A stretch of 64,000 bases of DNA from Paraspadella gotoi (taxonomy: Eukaryota > Chaetognatha): assembly GCA_051294375.1 (NCBI GenBank), contig CM119268.1:1586549-1650548 (forward strand). Reading direction: 5' to 3'. Positions 1-11,600 of the stretch are shown in pieces (position 1 is the stretch's first letter; every line of letters starts with the position of its first letter). Position numbers and translations under genes: made by a program. The notes below the pieces were generated by a model. The model was not told the origin of the DNA. It saw only the letters and a list, made by a program, of their open reading frames with translations, and did no database searches.

Positions 1-168
1 CTGGACCTTCAGAACGCGCACCGCCGGGAAGTCTTAAACGAAGCCCCAACGCCGACGCCGACGCCGACGCCGCGGTCTTCGCCTCGCGCCGCCACCGCTG
101 GCCGCCCGCCGCCGCCGCCGCCCGCCGCCCGCCGCCGCGCCCCGTCCATCAGAAAACTCGAGCCGTGA
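1..168 (+). CDS. possible 3'-terminal exon of a proline-rich protein (partial)
   Basis: Frame 1 is open from the window edge to a TGA at 166-168. It reads a charged start (LDLQNAHRREVLNE), a (TP)4 run, an Ala/Arg/Pro-rich stretch with six consecutive prolines, and a basic end (IRKLEP). The block is GC-rich and stops abruptly at AT-rich DNA just after the TGA, as expected at the end of a coding exon. No domain is recognisable. The minus strand is also open (Gly-rich), so orientation is inferred only from the more protein-like composition of the plus frame. The upstream part lies outside the window. Confidence 0.35.
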   Translation: MDLQNAHRREVLNEAPTPTPTPTPRSSPRAATAGRPPPPPPAARRRAPSIRKLEP

Positions 169-1090
169 ATGAATTCTTGAACGAGGACCCGGTTTTTTTT
201 TTTCAACTACAAGGTTTTGTCGTTCAATGATTTTTTTTTTGAATTTCGGCCTAAGGGCTTTTGATTCAATTCAGATTTTGCTGCAATCGGTCTTTGAGGG
301 ATTTTTTTTTCATTAAAATGATCAATTCTTATAAATCGGTATAATGGGATTTTCTTTTCCCTAAAATAGATATTTTTTATCGACCTGCTAGATTCTTTTT
401 CTTTTAATGTTGATTTTTAAACACTTACGGGTTTTTTCATACAAATCAAGATTTTTCCAATCGATTCAATTTGGCATTTTCAATGTTCCATTGTTTGACG
501 GGGCTTTAATCTTAAATTTAATAATTTTGAAGTTTTAATTTTAATCTTGTATCAGTTGGTGTTATTATACAAAACAGGCAACAATTTTAACTTAATTATT
601 CGTGTTCACCGACCGCGTTTTCAACCGTGATTTCCTCCTTTCCTGTTTTGATTCTATTTTTATTCCACAACTCCGTTCCAAGTCTTTTTTTTTTTGTTTC
701 TGGTTTAATTCTTTCTCTCGTTTTCTTCAAATTTTATTTTTTCTAATCTTGGGTCGTCGGGCTTATTTCTCCGCCCCTTGTTTTTTTTCTAAAGCATTGA
801 GATGGGCCGGGCCGCGTAAAAGGCCCGCGCTCACGAGTGAAGCTGCAAAAGGTTCACAAATCGCCCTTCCAAGTTACGATTCACAACCGGGGCCACAGAT
901 TACACGCTTCGGATTCGATAAGGAATTGACATTCTATTCGGATTCACTATCACAGGTCATTGTTTCCTCACATACCAACGGTTCACAACCACTTACCACT
1001 TACTCTCTTAGCCACTTACCACTTACATCTCGCCATACACTCCACACCAATTTGCCTTCCAACACTTTAGCTTCCCATCTCCCTCTTATC
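169..1090. other. AT-rich non-coding DNA
   Basis: Long T and A runs dominate 170-600. A moderately GC-rich patch lies at 800-950, followed by short CTTACCACTTA-like repetitions at 985-1030. The open frame at 602-1246 shows no recognisable domain and ends in a (CT)n-encoded Leu/Ser run, so I do not call a gene. Confidence 0.5.
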
Positions 1091-1102
1091 TCTACCCTCG
1101 TC

Positions 1103-1106
<4 letters not shown>

Positions 1107-1146
<40 letters not shown>

Positions 1147-1760
1147 TCTCTCTCCACTCCTCTTTTCACGACTGACTCCGCTTTCAATAGTGAGCACCGA
1201 ACGCTGTTTAACCGACCGCTGTCGCACGAGACGTATGCTGGCGTAGAAGGGATGACGACGAACACGCGACGACGAACGACCGACGACGACGACGACGACG
1301 ACGAACGACGACAACGACGAAGAAGTCGATAGGAAAACGATTTGACGCATGCATGAAGTCGCCGCGAGAGAAAATTGAGACATTGATGACAATAATTTTT
1401 AAAATTAAATTACAAATTGCAGTTACAATTATTAACATAAATCTTTAAAGAGCCTTAACAATTACAAATATGACAAAGTTGAAGCTGTTAGATGAGAATA
1501 ACAAGGTAATCACGGTATTTCTAATGTCTAAAATGGTTTTCTACAACATGTTTTATTTATTTGATCAAATTTAAGAGGAATTTAAATGTTAAATTGTTAA
1601 ATCTTATCTTTAAATATTTAAAAACTTAGCCTAGAGAGAGAGAGAGAGTAAGAGTGAGAGAGAGCAAAAGCAGAGAGAGGAGGGGGGAATGGAGAGAAAG
1701 GAGGGAGAGGAGAGAGACGAGATGAGAGAGAGAGAATGAGGAGAGAGAGAGAGAGAGAGG

Positions 1761-1791
<31 letters not shown>

Positions 1792-1948
1792 CTGACTGCC
1801 AGGGAGACGTGGAGAGGAGAAAGTGGGCGAACAAAAAAATAAATCAATAAACAACAACAACAAAGAAGGATGAAAGGAAACAATAATGAAGGACAAAAAA
1901 AGTAAAGGCGACCACAGAGACGGGGACTAGAGAGGAGAGAGAGAGAGC

Positions 1949-1989
<41 letters not shown>

Positions 1990-2184
1990 GCAAGTGGGAG
2001 GAGGAAGAGGAAAGCGGAGGGAGGGGGGGCGCGGAAGGAGGAAAGCAAGGAAAAAACTCGATAACGAGGAAATAAGAAAGAAAATCAGAAGATGAGAAGA
2101 TGATGATGATGATGATGATTGATGATGAGATGTGGGAGGAGAGGGGAGAGGAGGAGGAACTTTGATTAACTTTTGTTGCGATGC

Positions 2185-2232
<48 letters not shown>
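1107..2232. repeat. (CT)n/(GA)n microsatellite cluster
   Basis: (CT)n lies at 1111-1143 and 2190-2230. Interrupted (GA)n lies at 1633-1790 and 1936-1990, with (ACG)n at 1255-1315 and (GAT)n at 2098-2120. All long Ser/Leu, Arg/Glu and Val open frames here translate these dinucleotide and trinucleotide tracts and are not genes. Confidence 0.9.
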
Positions 2233-2234
<2 letters not shown>

Positions 2235-2235
<1 letters not shown>

Positions 2236-2894
2236 GCGACAACGATTTATTTTTAAAAAAGAAAACAGAAAATGCGTGGGCGTTTTTTGACTTTCGCGTC
2301 GAGGGAGAAAAAAGTGGCGAGAAACGAGATTATTGCATTTTGAATAAAGATCTCGTTTAAACAAGTTTGAGCAAACAATGTCGGATCTAGCCTACGATAT
2401 AGATTAAATTTAATTAGATTGATTAATTAATTAACTTAATAGATTAAGTAATTAATTAATAGATTATTAATTATTAATTATGATAATTATAAATTTATAT
2501 TCAGCTTGTCAATCACATCGAGTGGTCCCTTGAAAATTGAGTGCAGGACAGTTATTAAATGTTTTGTTTACATTTATCAAAAACAGAACAAATATCGTCT
2601 AGTTAATGCGAGCCAAGGCGGGCAGAAGCCGTCCTGTCTAAGATTTTTTTTCCGGTTTAGCTTTCCGGTCTCAGCTTTTTTGCAATCATGCTTTCTGAAC
2701 AAGTGTGATATAGTCGGAAAAGTTGATTTTCATATTAGTGCGCTTGCTAATCATGCAAGATCTTTAAGATTCTCAATGTTTCATATCAATATTGGTATTT
2801 GTTTATTGTTTTATTTAGCAAAAAAAACGGTTTTAATTATATGTTGCCTCTCTCTCTCTCTCTTTTTGTTCTCGTCAGCTGGCTTCTTTAAAAG
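2235..2894. other. AT-rich stretch outside the palindrome
   Basis: A TTAAT-rich segment at 2400-2500 (many ATTAATTAAT motifs) is followed by unique sequence. A 154-codon open frame starts at 2506 but has no recognisable domain and runs into (CT)n. I see no supported gene. Confidence 0.4.
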
Positions 2895-3468
2895 AACGAG
2901 TTCGCGGCTCTGCAGCGTCTGTGCCAGCTTCCTTTCTCTCTCTCTCTCTGCTCATCTCTGCTCTCTCTGATCTCTCTCTCTCTCTCCTCGTCTCGTCATT
3001 TTTTGTACAAAATTTTTTTAGATATATGTGGGTTCACTTAAGTGTAAAAAACGAACCGGAACAGCGGCGGCAAACCCGGGTGCCTTTGGGTTAAGAGAAT
3101 AGCTCACGCTACGTGTCGGCGCCATAAGTATTTCTGCTGATTCTTTAACGAGCTAAAGGGGCTGTAGAGCTTCTCCTCTCTCTCTCTTTTTAATTATTAT
3201 ATATCGCTCTTTGCTTTTTCTCTTTTTCTCTGCAGCGGCTGGTCTCTCTCTCTTCTCTTTCTCTCTTTTTCTCTCTCTTTGCTGTCTCTCTGTACTCTCG
3301 TGTCTGTGTCTGTCCCTATCTGTCCGATCTTTTGGCGTGATCGTTTGTTTTTTGAAAACATTCGATTATTTTTTTCCTTCTAAAAACTTTTTTATTATTG
3401 CCATTTATTCCGCGTCTTTTTTTCAATACAAAATCCCATATTTTCATCCGAGATTTTCGTGGATTTAT

Positions 3469-3470
<2 letters not shown>

Positions 3471-3501
<31 letters not shown>

Positions 3502-3595
3502 GCTCTCTCTCTTCTCTCTCTCTCTCTCTCTTCTTCTCTCTCTCTCTCTCTCTCTCTCTCATTCTCTTCTCTTTCTCTCTCTCTCTCTCTCTTTC
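3471..3595. repeat. (CT)n microsatellite
   Basis: Interrupted (CT)n about 120 bases long, mirrored as (GA)n at 26317-26419 in the inverted copy. Leu/Ser and Arg/Glu frames over it are artefacts. Confidence 0.95.
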
Positions 3596-3634
3596 ATCAT
3601 ACACGCATTTGTTTGTTTTATTGACTATCATCGC

Positions 3635-3860
3635 ATCAATGAATGACAATCCATCGGCATCAATGAATGGACAATCATCGGCATCACTGAATGACTGATC
3701 ATCACAGCAGTGAATGACTATCATCGCATCAATAATTGATTATCATCGATCAATAATGCAATTCCAATTACATCAATAAATTACTATTACAATCAATCAA
3801 TTAGTATTACCTCAATCAAAATTACTAGTACATCAAGCAATTCGTTATCGCATGATTCAT
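3635..3860. repeat. minisatellite of CATCAATGAATGA-type units
   Basis: Units of about 25-30 bases built on ATCATCGCATCAATGAATGA recur with decay toward AT-rich ends. The inverted copy is at 26050-26285. Confidence 0.75.
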
Positions 3861-4139
3861 TCGTTTTTTTTCGGGTTTTTTTCATTAATTTTCTATGATA
3901 GTGGCTGACTCTGGCTCGATCTTGAGTCTTTGATTTTAAAGTTTTTTATGTATTTTATGTCTCCTTCTCCTCTCTCTCCTCTCTCTCTCACGTACTCTCT
4001 CTCTCTCTCACTCTCGTCATTTCTCTCTCTCTCTCTCTCGTTCTCTCTTCTTTTTATGCAATAGCGAGCGATCCTTATGCTTTTAAGATTTTTTTAACTT
4101 GCATCATTTTTTCAACTTGCATATTTTTTCAACTTGCAT

Positions 4140-5040
4140 TCGTCAAAACTTTATATCTAGCTTCTTCACTCACTTTCCTAGGCTCAAAAAATTTCATCTC
4201 AATCTATCATGGGTTAATAAATAAAAAGATTCAAGTAAGTGTGACTCATATTTTTTCATTTAAACTCATTTCCACTGGTACGTTTCCACTGAAAATTATA
4301 TCAAGGCTTCGTCATACACGTTTTCCTACCCACACACGAGAGACACAAATTTCAACTCAATCTATCCATCCAATTATGATTAATAGGAGATTTATTGGTT
4401 AAAAATAAGTAAAAAGATTTTAGTAATTCTCGACTTATGTTTTTTCCATTTAAACTAATTTCCACTCACACGATTCCATCGAAATTTTATATCCAGCTTT
4501 ATCACACACTTTCCTACGCACAACACAAATTAAAATTCAATCCAACCAGCCAATCACGAGTTATTGGAGGCTTTTTTGCTAAGATGGGACGGATGGACGG
4601 AATTGATTGACTAAATTAATTAATTATTGATTAATTTATTTACTAATTGATTAATTAACTAATTATTATTTGATTTATTAATACATCCTGCAGATACATT
4701 TAAATATAAAAGGAAAAAGAAGCATAATCAATTAGTAAACAGGTTTTTTGTTTTTTTTCCATTTAAACTCATTTCACTCAAACTATTCCATCGAAACTTG
4801 ATTTCCTGTTCAATCACACACTTTCCTACCCACATACAAAATTCCAGGTCAATCAGCCATCCAATTATGAGCAATTGGTGTTCAAATAGTGAAATATATT
4901 TTTTTTTGTTTTTTCATTTAAACTCTATTTCCACTCGGACGATTCCATCGAAACTTAATATCCAGCTCAATCACACACTTACCTATCCACACACAAATTT
5001 CATTTAAATCATCCATCCAATCACGAGTAATTGGTGTTTT
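4140..5040 (+). repeat. satellite-like array, unit about 150-190 bp
   Basis: The block CATTTAAACTCATTTCCACT recurs near 4257, 4447, 4765 and 4915. Each copy is followed by ATTCCATCGAAACTT, CACACACTTTCCTACCCACA and TCCATCCAATCA-type blocks. One interval is enlarged by about 130 bases of AATTAATT-rich sequence (4600-4735). Arrays of the same unit occur inverted at 24915-25790 and directly at 59535-61130. Confidence 0.8.
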
Positions 5041-5044
5041 TTAT

Positions 5045-5310
5045 TGCTAAGGTGGGACGGACGGACGGACGGAGGACGGACGGACGGACGGACGGACGGA
5101 CGACGGACGACGGGAACGGACGCGGAGGTCGGACGACATGCATTTTTTTTGCATAATTTATCATAATTCGCATGTTCTGACATGATATATAGTGTGTGCC
5201 CGACAATATTGAGGGGGCGGACCGACGGACCGAAAAAAGTGAGTTATAAAAAGTGAGTTATAGAGTCGGGATCTGCTGGATAAGCAGATGCCTGGACTAA
5301 AAATAGATAT
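5045..5310 (-). repeat. hairpin-headed element with (CCGT)n core
   Basis: Read on the minus strand, it has a hairpin of GGATCTGCT-type arms near 5265-5300, then CTATAACTCACTTTTTCGG, a unique segment containing TATCATGTCAGAACATGCG, a (CCGT)n tetranucleotide array (5052-5105) and TCCCACCTTAGCAA. Other copies lie at 24628-24900 and 61137-61328. In the converted arm the array becomes (CCGG)n at 16558-16648. Confidence 0.75.
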
Positions 5311-5462
5311 ATTTTGGAGCATTTTAATATATTGTCGCGTTAAATGTTGAAGGAAAACAACTGGGAAGGATAGAATGCATAAGTCTTTCAGAAAGTCTTA
5401 ATATATAATAATATATGTAAAAAAGTAAAAAGTACGTTTGGTTTAAATTCGATATAGATATT

Positions 5463-5691
5463 ATGGTGGACTAAAATCCACCAACCGTTCATCAGCGGCC
5501 ATAGGTGCCAGCAAGTCATTCGCCTCCCAACCCAAAGGTCCGGGGTTCTAGCCCGGTGGTCGCCTAACAGTTAAGAGGGACGAGGCGCTTAACCTGCCTG
5601 TAACACGGTGTAATATCCTGATCCGAAGTTTAGGGACTGCTTATATTGAACGGTTCTGTCACTAACACATAACAATTATCTCTGTCTCTTC
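5463..5691 (+). repeat. tRNA-derived SINE, family A, with tRNA-like head
   Basis: The head 5495-5563 folds like a tRNA. The acceptor stem is GCGGCCA (5495-5501) against TGGTCGC (5557-5563) with one G-U pair, and an AGGTG/CGCCT D-stem is present. A perfect T-arm follows: CCGGG (5540-5544), loop GTTCTAG, CCCGG (5552-5556). The anticodon arm is too short for a working tRNA. GGTTCTAGCCC resembles a pol III B box. A GGTGGA/TCCACC hairpin precedes the head and a tail ends in CTGTCTCTTC. Copies sit at 24252-24477, 28941-29088, 31457-31648, 37621-37765, 40047-40233 and 53935-54138. Confidence 0.8.
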
Positions 5692-5884
5692 AATTTCATT
5701 GATTTTTTTTTTCAAACGGTTTGAGAGATATACAATTATACATATATTTGGCAAGATATTACAATTTTGAATTAGAAAATGACGATTTTCAAAAACAGTA
5801 ATGTATCGTGGTTTTGATAGTAAACGATAACATAAATTTAATATCATTAATAATCAATTTATTATCATGACGCAAAGCTAAAAC

Positions 5885-6178
5885 GTGGAAAGAAAAAGAA
5901 AACTGATATCAAGGCAGTCGACCGGAAATAAAAAGCAGAAGAAAAACAAGAGAGGAATCCCGACGATGTTTGATTCGTTGCTAAGCGACGCCGCCGCTGC
6001 CGCATCAGATCCCGCTTCCAGCGGTTTGGCGCAGCGTCCGTCTCAGCTGCCGCAGCGGAGAAAAAAAAATAAAAAGGCGTCGAGTGGAATTCCTTACAAA
6101 TATTATAGCGAAAACGTTATAGGAAAACGTTGGGATATAAAAAGCGGAAAAATAAATATTGTTCAATCGGTTTTTTGA
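5885..6178 (+). CDS. hypothetical lysine-rich ORF inside the repeated unit
   Basis: ATG to TGA, 97 codons. It has a strongly basic N-terminus, a short Ala/Ser middle (DAAAAASDPASSG), a second basic run (RRKKNKK) and a C-terminal IPYKYYSENV segment. No family is recognised. The same DNA in the inverted copy (about 23750-24080, minus strand) is frameshifted and gains an early stop, so either this is not a gene or the other copy is broken. Local composition differs from the flanking AT-rich DNA mainly over 5990-6060. Confidence 0.22.
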   Translation: MERKRKLISRQSTGNKKQKKNKRGIPTMFDSLLSDAAAAASDPASSGLAQRPSQLPQRRKKNKKASSGIPYKYYSENVIGKRWDIKSGKINIVQSVF

Positions 6179-6839
6179 AAATATTTTTATTTGTCGTTTC
6201 TTTTTCATACAATGGTTTATTGTTTTTAAATGCTTTTTTAGGTTCTGCCGAATTTGATTTAGTTTAAATCTTGTACTGTATATTATTGTATATTATAAAA
6301 CTAGGACCGATAGTAATCTCACCCACTATTTTCAGAAGACAACACTGACTTCCCATTCCCAAATTGAATTATTAGATAAATAAAACATTTTTAAAAAAGA
6401 AAATATAAAAATTTAAAATAGTGAAAAAAGTAATTTGCAAATTTTCATATACTGTATATTATAAGATTAACATTTTTTAACTCATATTACGTTTGTATCT
6501 ATTTTTACTTTCTAAAATTTGAATAAACTTATTATTAATTTATTTACTTAGTTATTTCTCTTTTTTTAATTCGATGAAAAGTATATTGTGCTTACCAATC
6601 TTTTCTTTTTAAAAATGTATGACTTAAACTATTTAAAAATCCTTAAATAGTATACTTTAACATTACTAGCTTCTTTATTTATAAAGTAAAAATTTTTTAA
6701 TAGATTTATAACAATGTTTTAACTAAATGTTTTATACGTATATTATATATATTTTAAATATTTTAAAAGTTTCGTAATCTTGACGCTTCGTTGGTCGACT
6801 TTCTCTTTACTCTCTGACACAAGGACGAGTCTGACTGAG

Positions 6840-7096
6840 GTGGCAACGAAGTAGAATCGGTGGAGCGAATGGGAATTGGGGGAGCGGAAGTGATTTGGAA
6901 TCGAGGGAGCGGATGTGATGTGAATTGGGGGAGTGGATGAAATGGAAATTCGGGGAGCGGAAGTGATGGGAATCGAGGGAGCGGATATGATGGGAATTGG
7001 GAGAGCGGATTATATGGGAATCGAGGGAGCGGATGTGATGGGAATTGAGGGAGGGGATGAAATGGAAATTCGGGGAGCGGAAGTGATGGGAAATGA
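6840..7096. repeat. 24-bp minisatellite (GGGAGCGGATGTGATGGGAAT-like)
   Basis: About ten degenerate units of roughly 24 bases (GGAATCGAGGGAGCGGATGT and variants). Because the period is divisible by three, all frames stay open over it. The inverted copy at 22745-23075 is more diverged. I regard the open frames here as repeat-driven. Confidence 0.8.
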
Positions 7097-7349
7097 TTTA
7101 AGGGTTTGGATAAGCACATTAATTCGACAAAGCGGAAGTTGTCTGGGGAACTGAGAATTAGCCCCGCTAAAAAATACGCTAATGAGAGGAATATAAGAAA
7201 TATTGCAGGAGCAAAAAAAGAAAAGACTAGAGCAGAGATGCTCCTACCTGAGCGAATAGGAGGAACCCAATCGCAGGTTAAGTGGAGTGAAGGATTTGCT
7301 TTAATGAGTCGTGAAAAACCTGAGAGAGACTACGAGGAAAGGAAAAACA

Positions 7350-7955
7350 TCGTGGAGAGGGGAAGAAAAGAAAAGAAAAGTAAAAAAAGAAAAGTAGAAA
7401 AAGAAAAGTAAAGTAAAAAAACAGAAAGGAAAGGAAAGGAAGAAAAGAGAAGAAAAGAGAAGAGAAGAGAAGAAAAAAAGGGAAAAAAGTAAAGTAAAGA
7501 AAAAAGAAAAGAAAAGAAAGGTAAAAAAATAAAAGTAAAGAAAAGAAAAGAAAAGAAAAGAAAAGAAAAGAAAAGAAAAGATTGGAAAAGAAAAGAAAAG
7601 AAAAGAAAAGAAAGGAAAAGAAAGGGAAAAAAGAAAAGTAAAGAAAAGCTAAGAGAAGAAAAGTTAGGAAAAGAGAAGTTAAGAAAAAAAATGAAAAGAA
7701 AAGANNNNNNNNNNNNNNNNNNNNNNNNNNNNNNNNNNNNNNNNNNNNNNNNNNNNNNNNNNNNNNNNNNNNNNNNNNNNNNNNNNNNNAAAAGCGCGTG
7801 GAAAACGAGAAGAAAAGAAAAGAAAAGAAAGAAAGTATAAGAAGGAAACCAAAAAAGAGAAGGAGAAAGAAAACAGAGTTTGGAAACCTCACGTATTTTT
7901 CCATCGTCGCCATTTTTTTTCCTTTGGAGATTCGAGCAGTTTCTCGAAAAATGGG

Positions 7956-7987
<32 letters not shown>

Positions 7988-8070
7988 CGTGAGAGTGAGA
8001 CAGAGAAAAAAAGAAAGAAAGAAAGAAAAGAAAGAAAAGAAAGAAAAGAAAGAAAAGAAAGAAAAAAAAT
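7350..8070. repeat. (AAAAG)n / (GAAA)n purine tract with gap
   Basis: Polypurine pentanucleotide and tetranucleotide repeats run 7350-7704, then N to 7789, then 7800-7870. (GA)n and (GAAA)n follow at 7960-8065. The mirrored (CTTTT)n is at 21580-22480. Confidence 0.9.
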
Positions 8071-8493
8071 AAATATGAGACAGAGTTAAAGTGACTAAAA
8101 AATCTCAAACGAGTCAAGGACAGATAGATAGCGCCCGGAGTCAAATCCATCAAGGAATCATTTCAAGGCGCGAAACAACTCGTCCGGTTCTCAGCGTTTC
8201 TACCATTTGCTTCCTCTCTCTCTCTTTCTCTTTGTCTTTCTCTCTTTCTCTCTCTCTCTATCTCTCTCCCTCACTCTTTTTCTATCTTTCTCTCTCTCTC
8301 TATTTCTCTCTCTCTCGGCCTTCGCTCCAGTTTTCTCTGGCTATGGGCATTGGACCCATCATAGATGAATAATGATGAACCAAACAGAAAAAAAAGTAAC
8401 AAGAAATGAGATTGTAGTAAAAATGCAACAAAATAAAATTGATATTGAAATTGTACATATATATTGAGTAAGCATTCATTATTTTATACTATG

Positions 8494-8614
<121 letters not shown>

Positions 8615-8954
8615 TGACCTCAAAAAGCGAAAGGTAGACGTTAAAAGACGTCGGAATACAAATTGACTCGTTTCAACTTTTAACGAACCGAAGAAGAAGA
8701 AAAAATGGTGAAAAAAAATTAATGGGGTTTAATTGAATTGGAATCGAATAAATGGGAGGGTAATTTTACGGCNNNNNNNNNNNNNNNNNNNNNNNNNNNN
8801 NNNNNNNNNNNNNNNNNNNNNNNNNNNNNNNNNNNNNNNNNNNNNNNNNNNNNNNNNNNNNNNNNNNNNNNNNNNNNNNNNNNNNNNNNNNNNNNNNNNN
8901 NNNNNNNNNNNNNNNNNNNNNNNNNNNNNNNNNNNNNNNNNNNNNNNNNNNNNN

Positions 8955-8985
<31 letters not shown>

Positions 8986-9739
8986 TTTTTGCCCCTCTTA
9001 GAAAAAAAAGGGGCTCAAACTCAACGTAAAATAAAGCGACAGTAAAATGCTACATGTTGACATTTTTCACAATGAATCGAATAGTTACATCACATCGCAA
9101 AAGAGACAATATTATGTATTTTTATAAAAAGTAGATCAGTCTTTAAAGAGTTTCCAATTTATTTTCACATAATTTTCATTCGGCATTGTACCATAAACTG
9201 TTGCCAAGACAACAACCGTTGTCAAGACCTTCGAATCCGTTGCCAAGGTAACGTCGTTAACGACTCGTCATTCTTTTTTTTTCTTTCGAATTCTCTTCGG
9301 TTCCTTGCGAAACTCGACAGTCTCCATCTGTGGAGTCGGGGGATTTACCGCTTGCGTACTCATCTCTCTCTCTCTCTCTCTCTCNNNNNNNNNNNNNNNN
9401 NNNNNNNNNNNNNNNNNNNNNNNNNNNNNNNNNNNNNNNNNNNNNNNNNNNNNNNNNNNNNNNNNNNNNNNNNNNNNNNNNNNNNNNNNNNNNNNNNNNN
9501 NNNNNNNNNNNNNNNNNNNNNNNNNNNNNNNNNNNNNNNNNNNNNNNNNNNNNNNNNNNNNNNNNNNNNNNNNNNNNNNNNNNNNNNNNNNNNNNNNNNN
9601 NNNNNNNNNNNNNNNNNNNNNNNNNNNNNNNNNNNNNNNNNNNNNNNNNNNNNTTTCAATGTTTTAATTTTACAATAATTTTACAATTTTAAATAATACA
9701 ATTTTCAATCTACGTATTAGGTCAGATATTCAAAAAAAA

Positions 9740-10499
9740 NNNNNNNNNNNNNNNNNNNNNNNNNNNNNNNNNNNNNNNNNNNNNNNNNNNNNNNNNNNNN
9801 NNNNNNNNNNNNNNNNNNNNNNNNNNNNNNNNNNNNNNNNNNNNNNNNNNNNNNNNNNNNNNNNNNNNNNNNNNNNNNNNNNNNNNNNNNNNNNNNNNNN
9901 NNNNNNNNNNNNNNNNNNNNNNNNNNNNNNNNNNNNNNNNNNNNNNNNNNNNNNNNNNNNNNNNNNNNNNNNNNNNNNNNNNNNNNNNNNNNNNNNNNNN
10001 NNNNNNNNNNNNNNNNNNNNNNNNNNNNNNNNNNNNNNNNNNNNNNNNNNNNNNNNNNNNNNNNNNNNNNNNNNNNNNNNNNNNNNNNNNNNNNNNNNNN
10101 NNNNNNNNNNNNNNNNNNNNNNNNNNNNNNNNNNNNNNNNNNNNNNNNNNNNNNNNNNNNNNNNNNNNNNNNNNNNNNNNNNNNNNNNNNNNNNNNNNNN
10201 NNNNNNNNNNNNNNNNNNNNNNNNNNNNNNNNNNNNNNNNNNNNNNNNNNNNNNNNNNNNNNNNNNNNNNNNNNNNNNNNNNNNNNNNNNNNNNNNNNNN
10301 NNNNNNNNNNNNNNNNNNNNNNNNNNNNNNNNNNNNNNNNNNNNNNNNNNNNNNNNNNNNNNNNNNNNNNNNNNNNNNNNNNNNNNNNNNNNNNNNNNNN
10401 NNNNNNNNNNNNNNNNNNNNNNNNNNNNNNNNNNNNNNNNNNNNNNNNNNNNNNNNNNNNNNNNNNNNNNNNNNNNNNNNNNNNNNNNNNNNNNNNNNN
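9740..10499. other. assembly gap (760 N) close to the palindrome axis
   Basis: Run of N; the true length is unknown. Its mirror image in the right arm should be the readable sequence at about 10946-11640, which could predict the missing bases. Confidence 0.99.
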
Positions 10500-10944
10500 T
10501 ACTATAAATAATTAAATAGTTTATAAATATACAATAAAATATTTAAAATATTTTGAAAAATCATTTTGAAAAAATAACGACTTAAATATTATTATTATTA
10601 TTATATTATTATTATTATTATTATTATATTATTTTCTTCGATATAATTAAAACACCTAACATAAAATATTAACAAACAAACAGAAAAAAAACCTAAGAGA
10701 ATATGTTTTCAATTTAAAGTCTCATTACCTATTATATTTTGTTTGAGTAAAAATATTTTTTTTCCAAGGCAACTTTATTGTTGTTCGAAGGAAAATCTAT
10801 TTTGTCGAAGTCTTGATCCTTATAAATATCTATTTTCACGGTCTTTAATCACCAGCGAGCGATTCAGTTAAGTCGTTATTTTTCAAAATGATTTTTCAAA
10901 ATATTTTAAAATATTTTATTGTATATTTATAAACTATTTATAGT
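10500..10944. repeat. palindrome centre: about 80-bp inverted repeat with 285-bp spacer
   Basis: 10500-10583 (starting TACTATAAATAA, ending ATAACGACTT) is the reverse complement of 10869-10944, apart from an 8-base insertion on the left side. The spacer 10584-10868 contains (ATT)n at 10587-10630. Larger inverted identity continues outward on both sides, so this is the centre of the 16 kb palindrome. Taken alone it would look like a MITE with long terminal inverted repeats. Confidence 0.8.
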
Positions 10945-11600
10945 AACTTTACTTTTATTATTTAATTAATGTGGTATCAAAAAAATATATATTACAGTGA
11001 GAGAGAGAGAAAAAAAAAAAGAGAGAGAGAGAGGACAGAAAGCGAAATTTAAATATATTCAAATTTTTCTTTGCTTTACTAATATTTAAAATATACTATT
11101 TAATAAAATTTACCTTGATATTAAAAATACTATTAAGATCTAATGATGTTAATCCACGCCAAAGAATTGGGCACTGGCCAAAAACAAGTTCTTCATCTAT
11201 AAGAAATCCCGGATGTATTAAAGGAAATTAAATCGAGTGATCTTTTGTTTAGTTCCTCTTCTGACTTTGTAGTTCGATCTCTCACCGAACACTCGATAGC
11301 ATAACTTATTTACCTATTGAATTTGTATAATTACAATTAATTATAATAATATAATATTTAATAATTATAATCGAATATGAGACTGACGGCATATAGGCAC
11401 GAGTGACAAAAATAGAATCTTTCCCCTCAATCTCCACAAATGAGTCATAAAACTGAGTAACAGGGAAAAGCGAAGTTCCCGTTGTACCCGTTTAAATTTG
11501 CCTTGTTGTCTTCTCTGTGGCTTTGTCTGTCTCTTTGCTGGTGCTTCGAAGATGAAATTTGGGGATCAACTGTATTGGACGCAAAACTGAAATGAGACGA
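10945..11600. other. right palindrome arm, unconverted or transitional part
   Basis: Normal AT-rich sequence with abundant T up to about 11430. T is still common at 11480-11580 and then collapses after about 11600. Its left-arm partner is hidden in the 9740-10499 gap, so conversion here cannot be measured directly. Confidence 0.6.
11114..11196 (-). CDS. possible internal exon (27 codons)
   Basis: On the minus strand a TTTCTTATAG acceptor (next to 11196) and an AAG|GTAAAT donor (at 11113) flank 83 bases. One phase is fully open and reads EELVFGQCPILWRGLTSLDL and onward, which is more protein-like than the surrounding AT-rich DNA. No family is recognised and no neighbouring exon is seen. This may be chance. 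Confidence 0.25.

Noticed and set aside
10500-10944. MITE with 80-bp terminal inverted repeats
   Set aside because: Inverted identity continues outward for kilobases on both sides, so this is the centre of a larger palindrome; a MITE at the axis cannot be excluded because the left flank is N.
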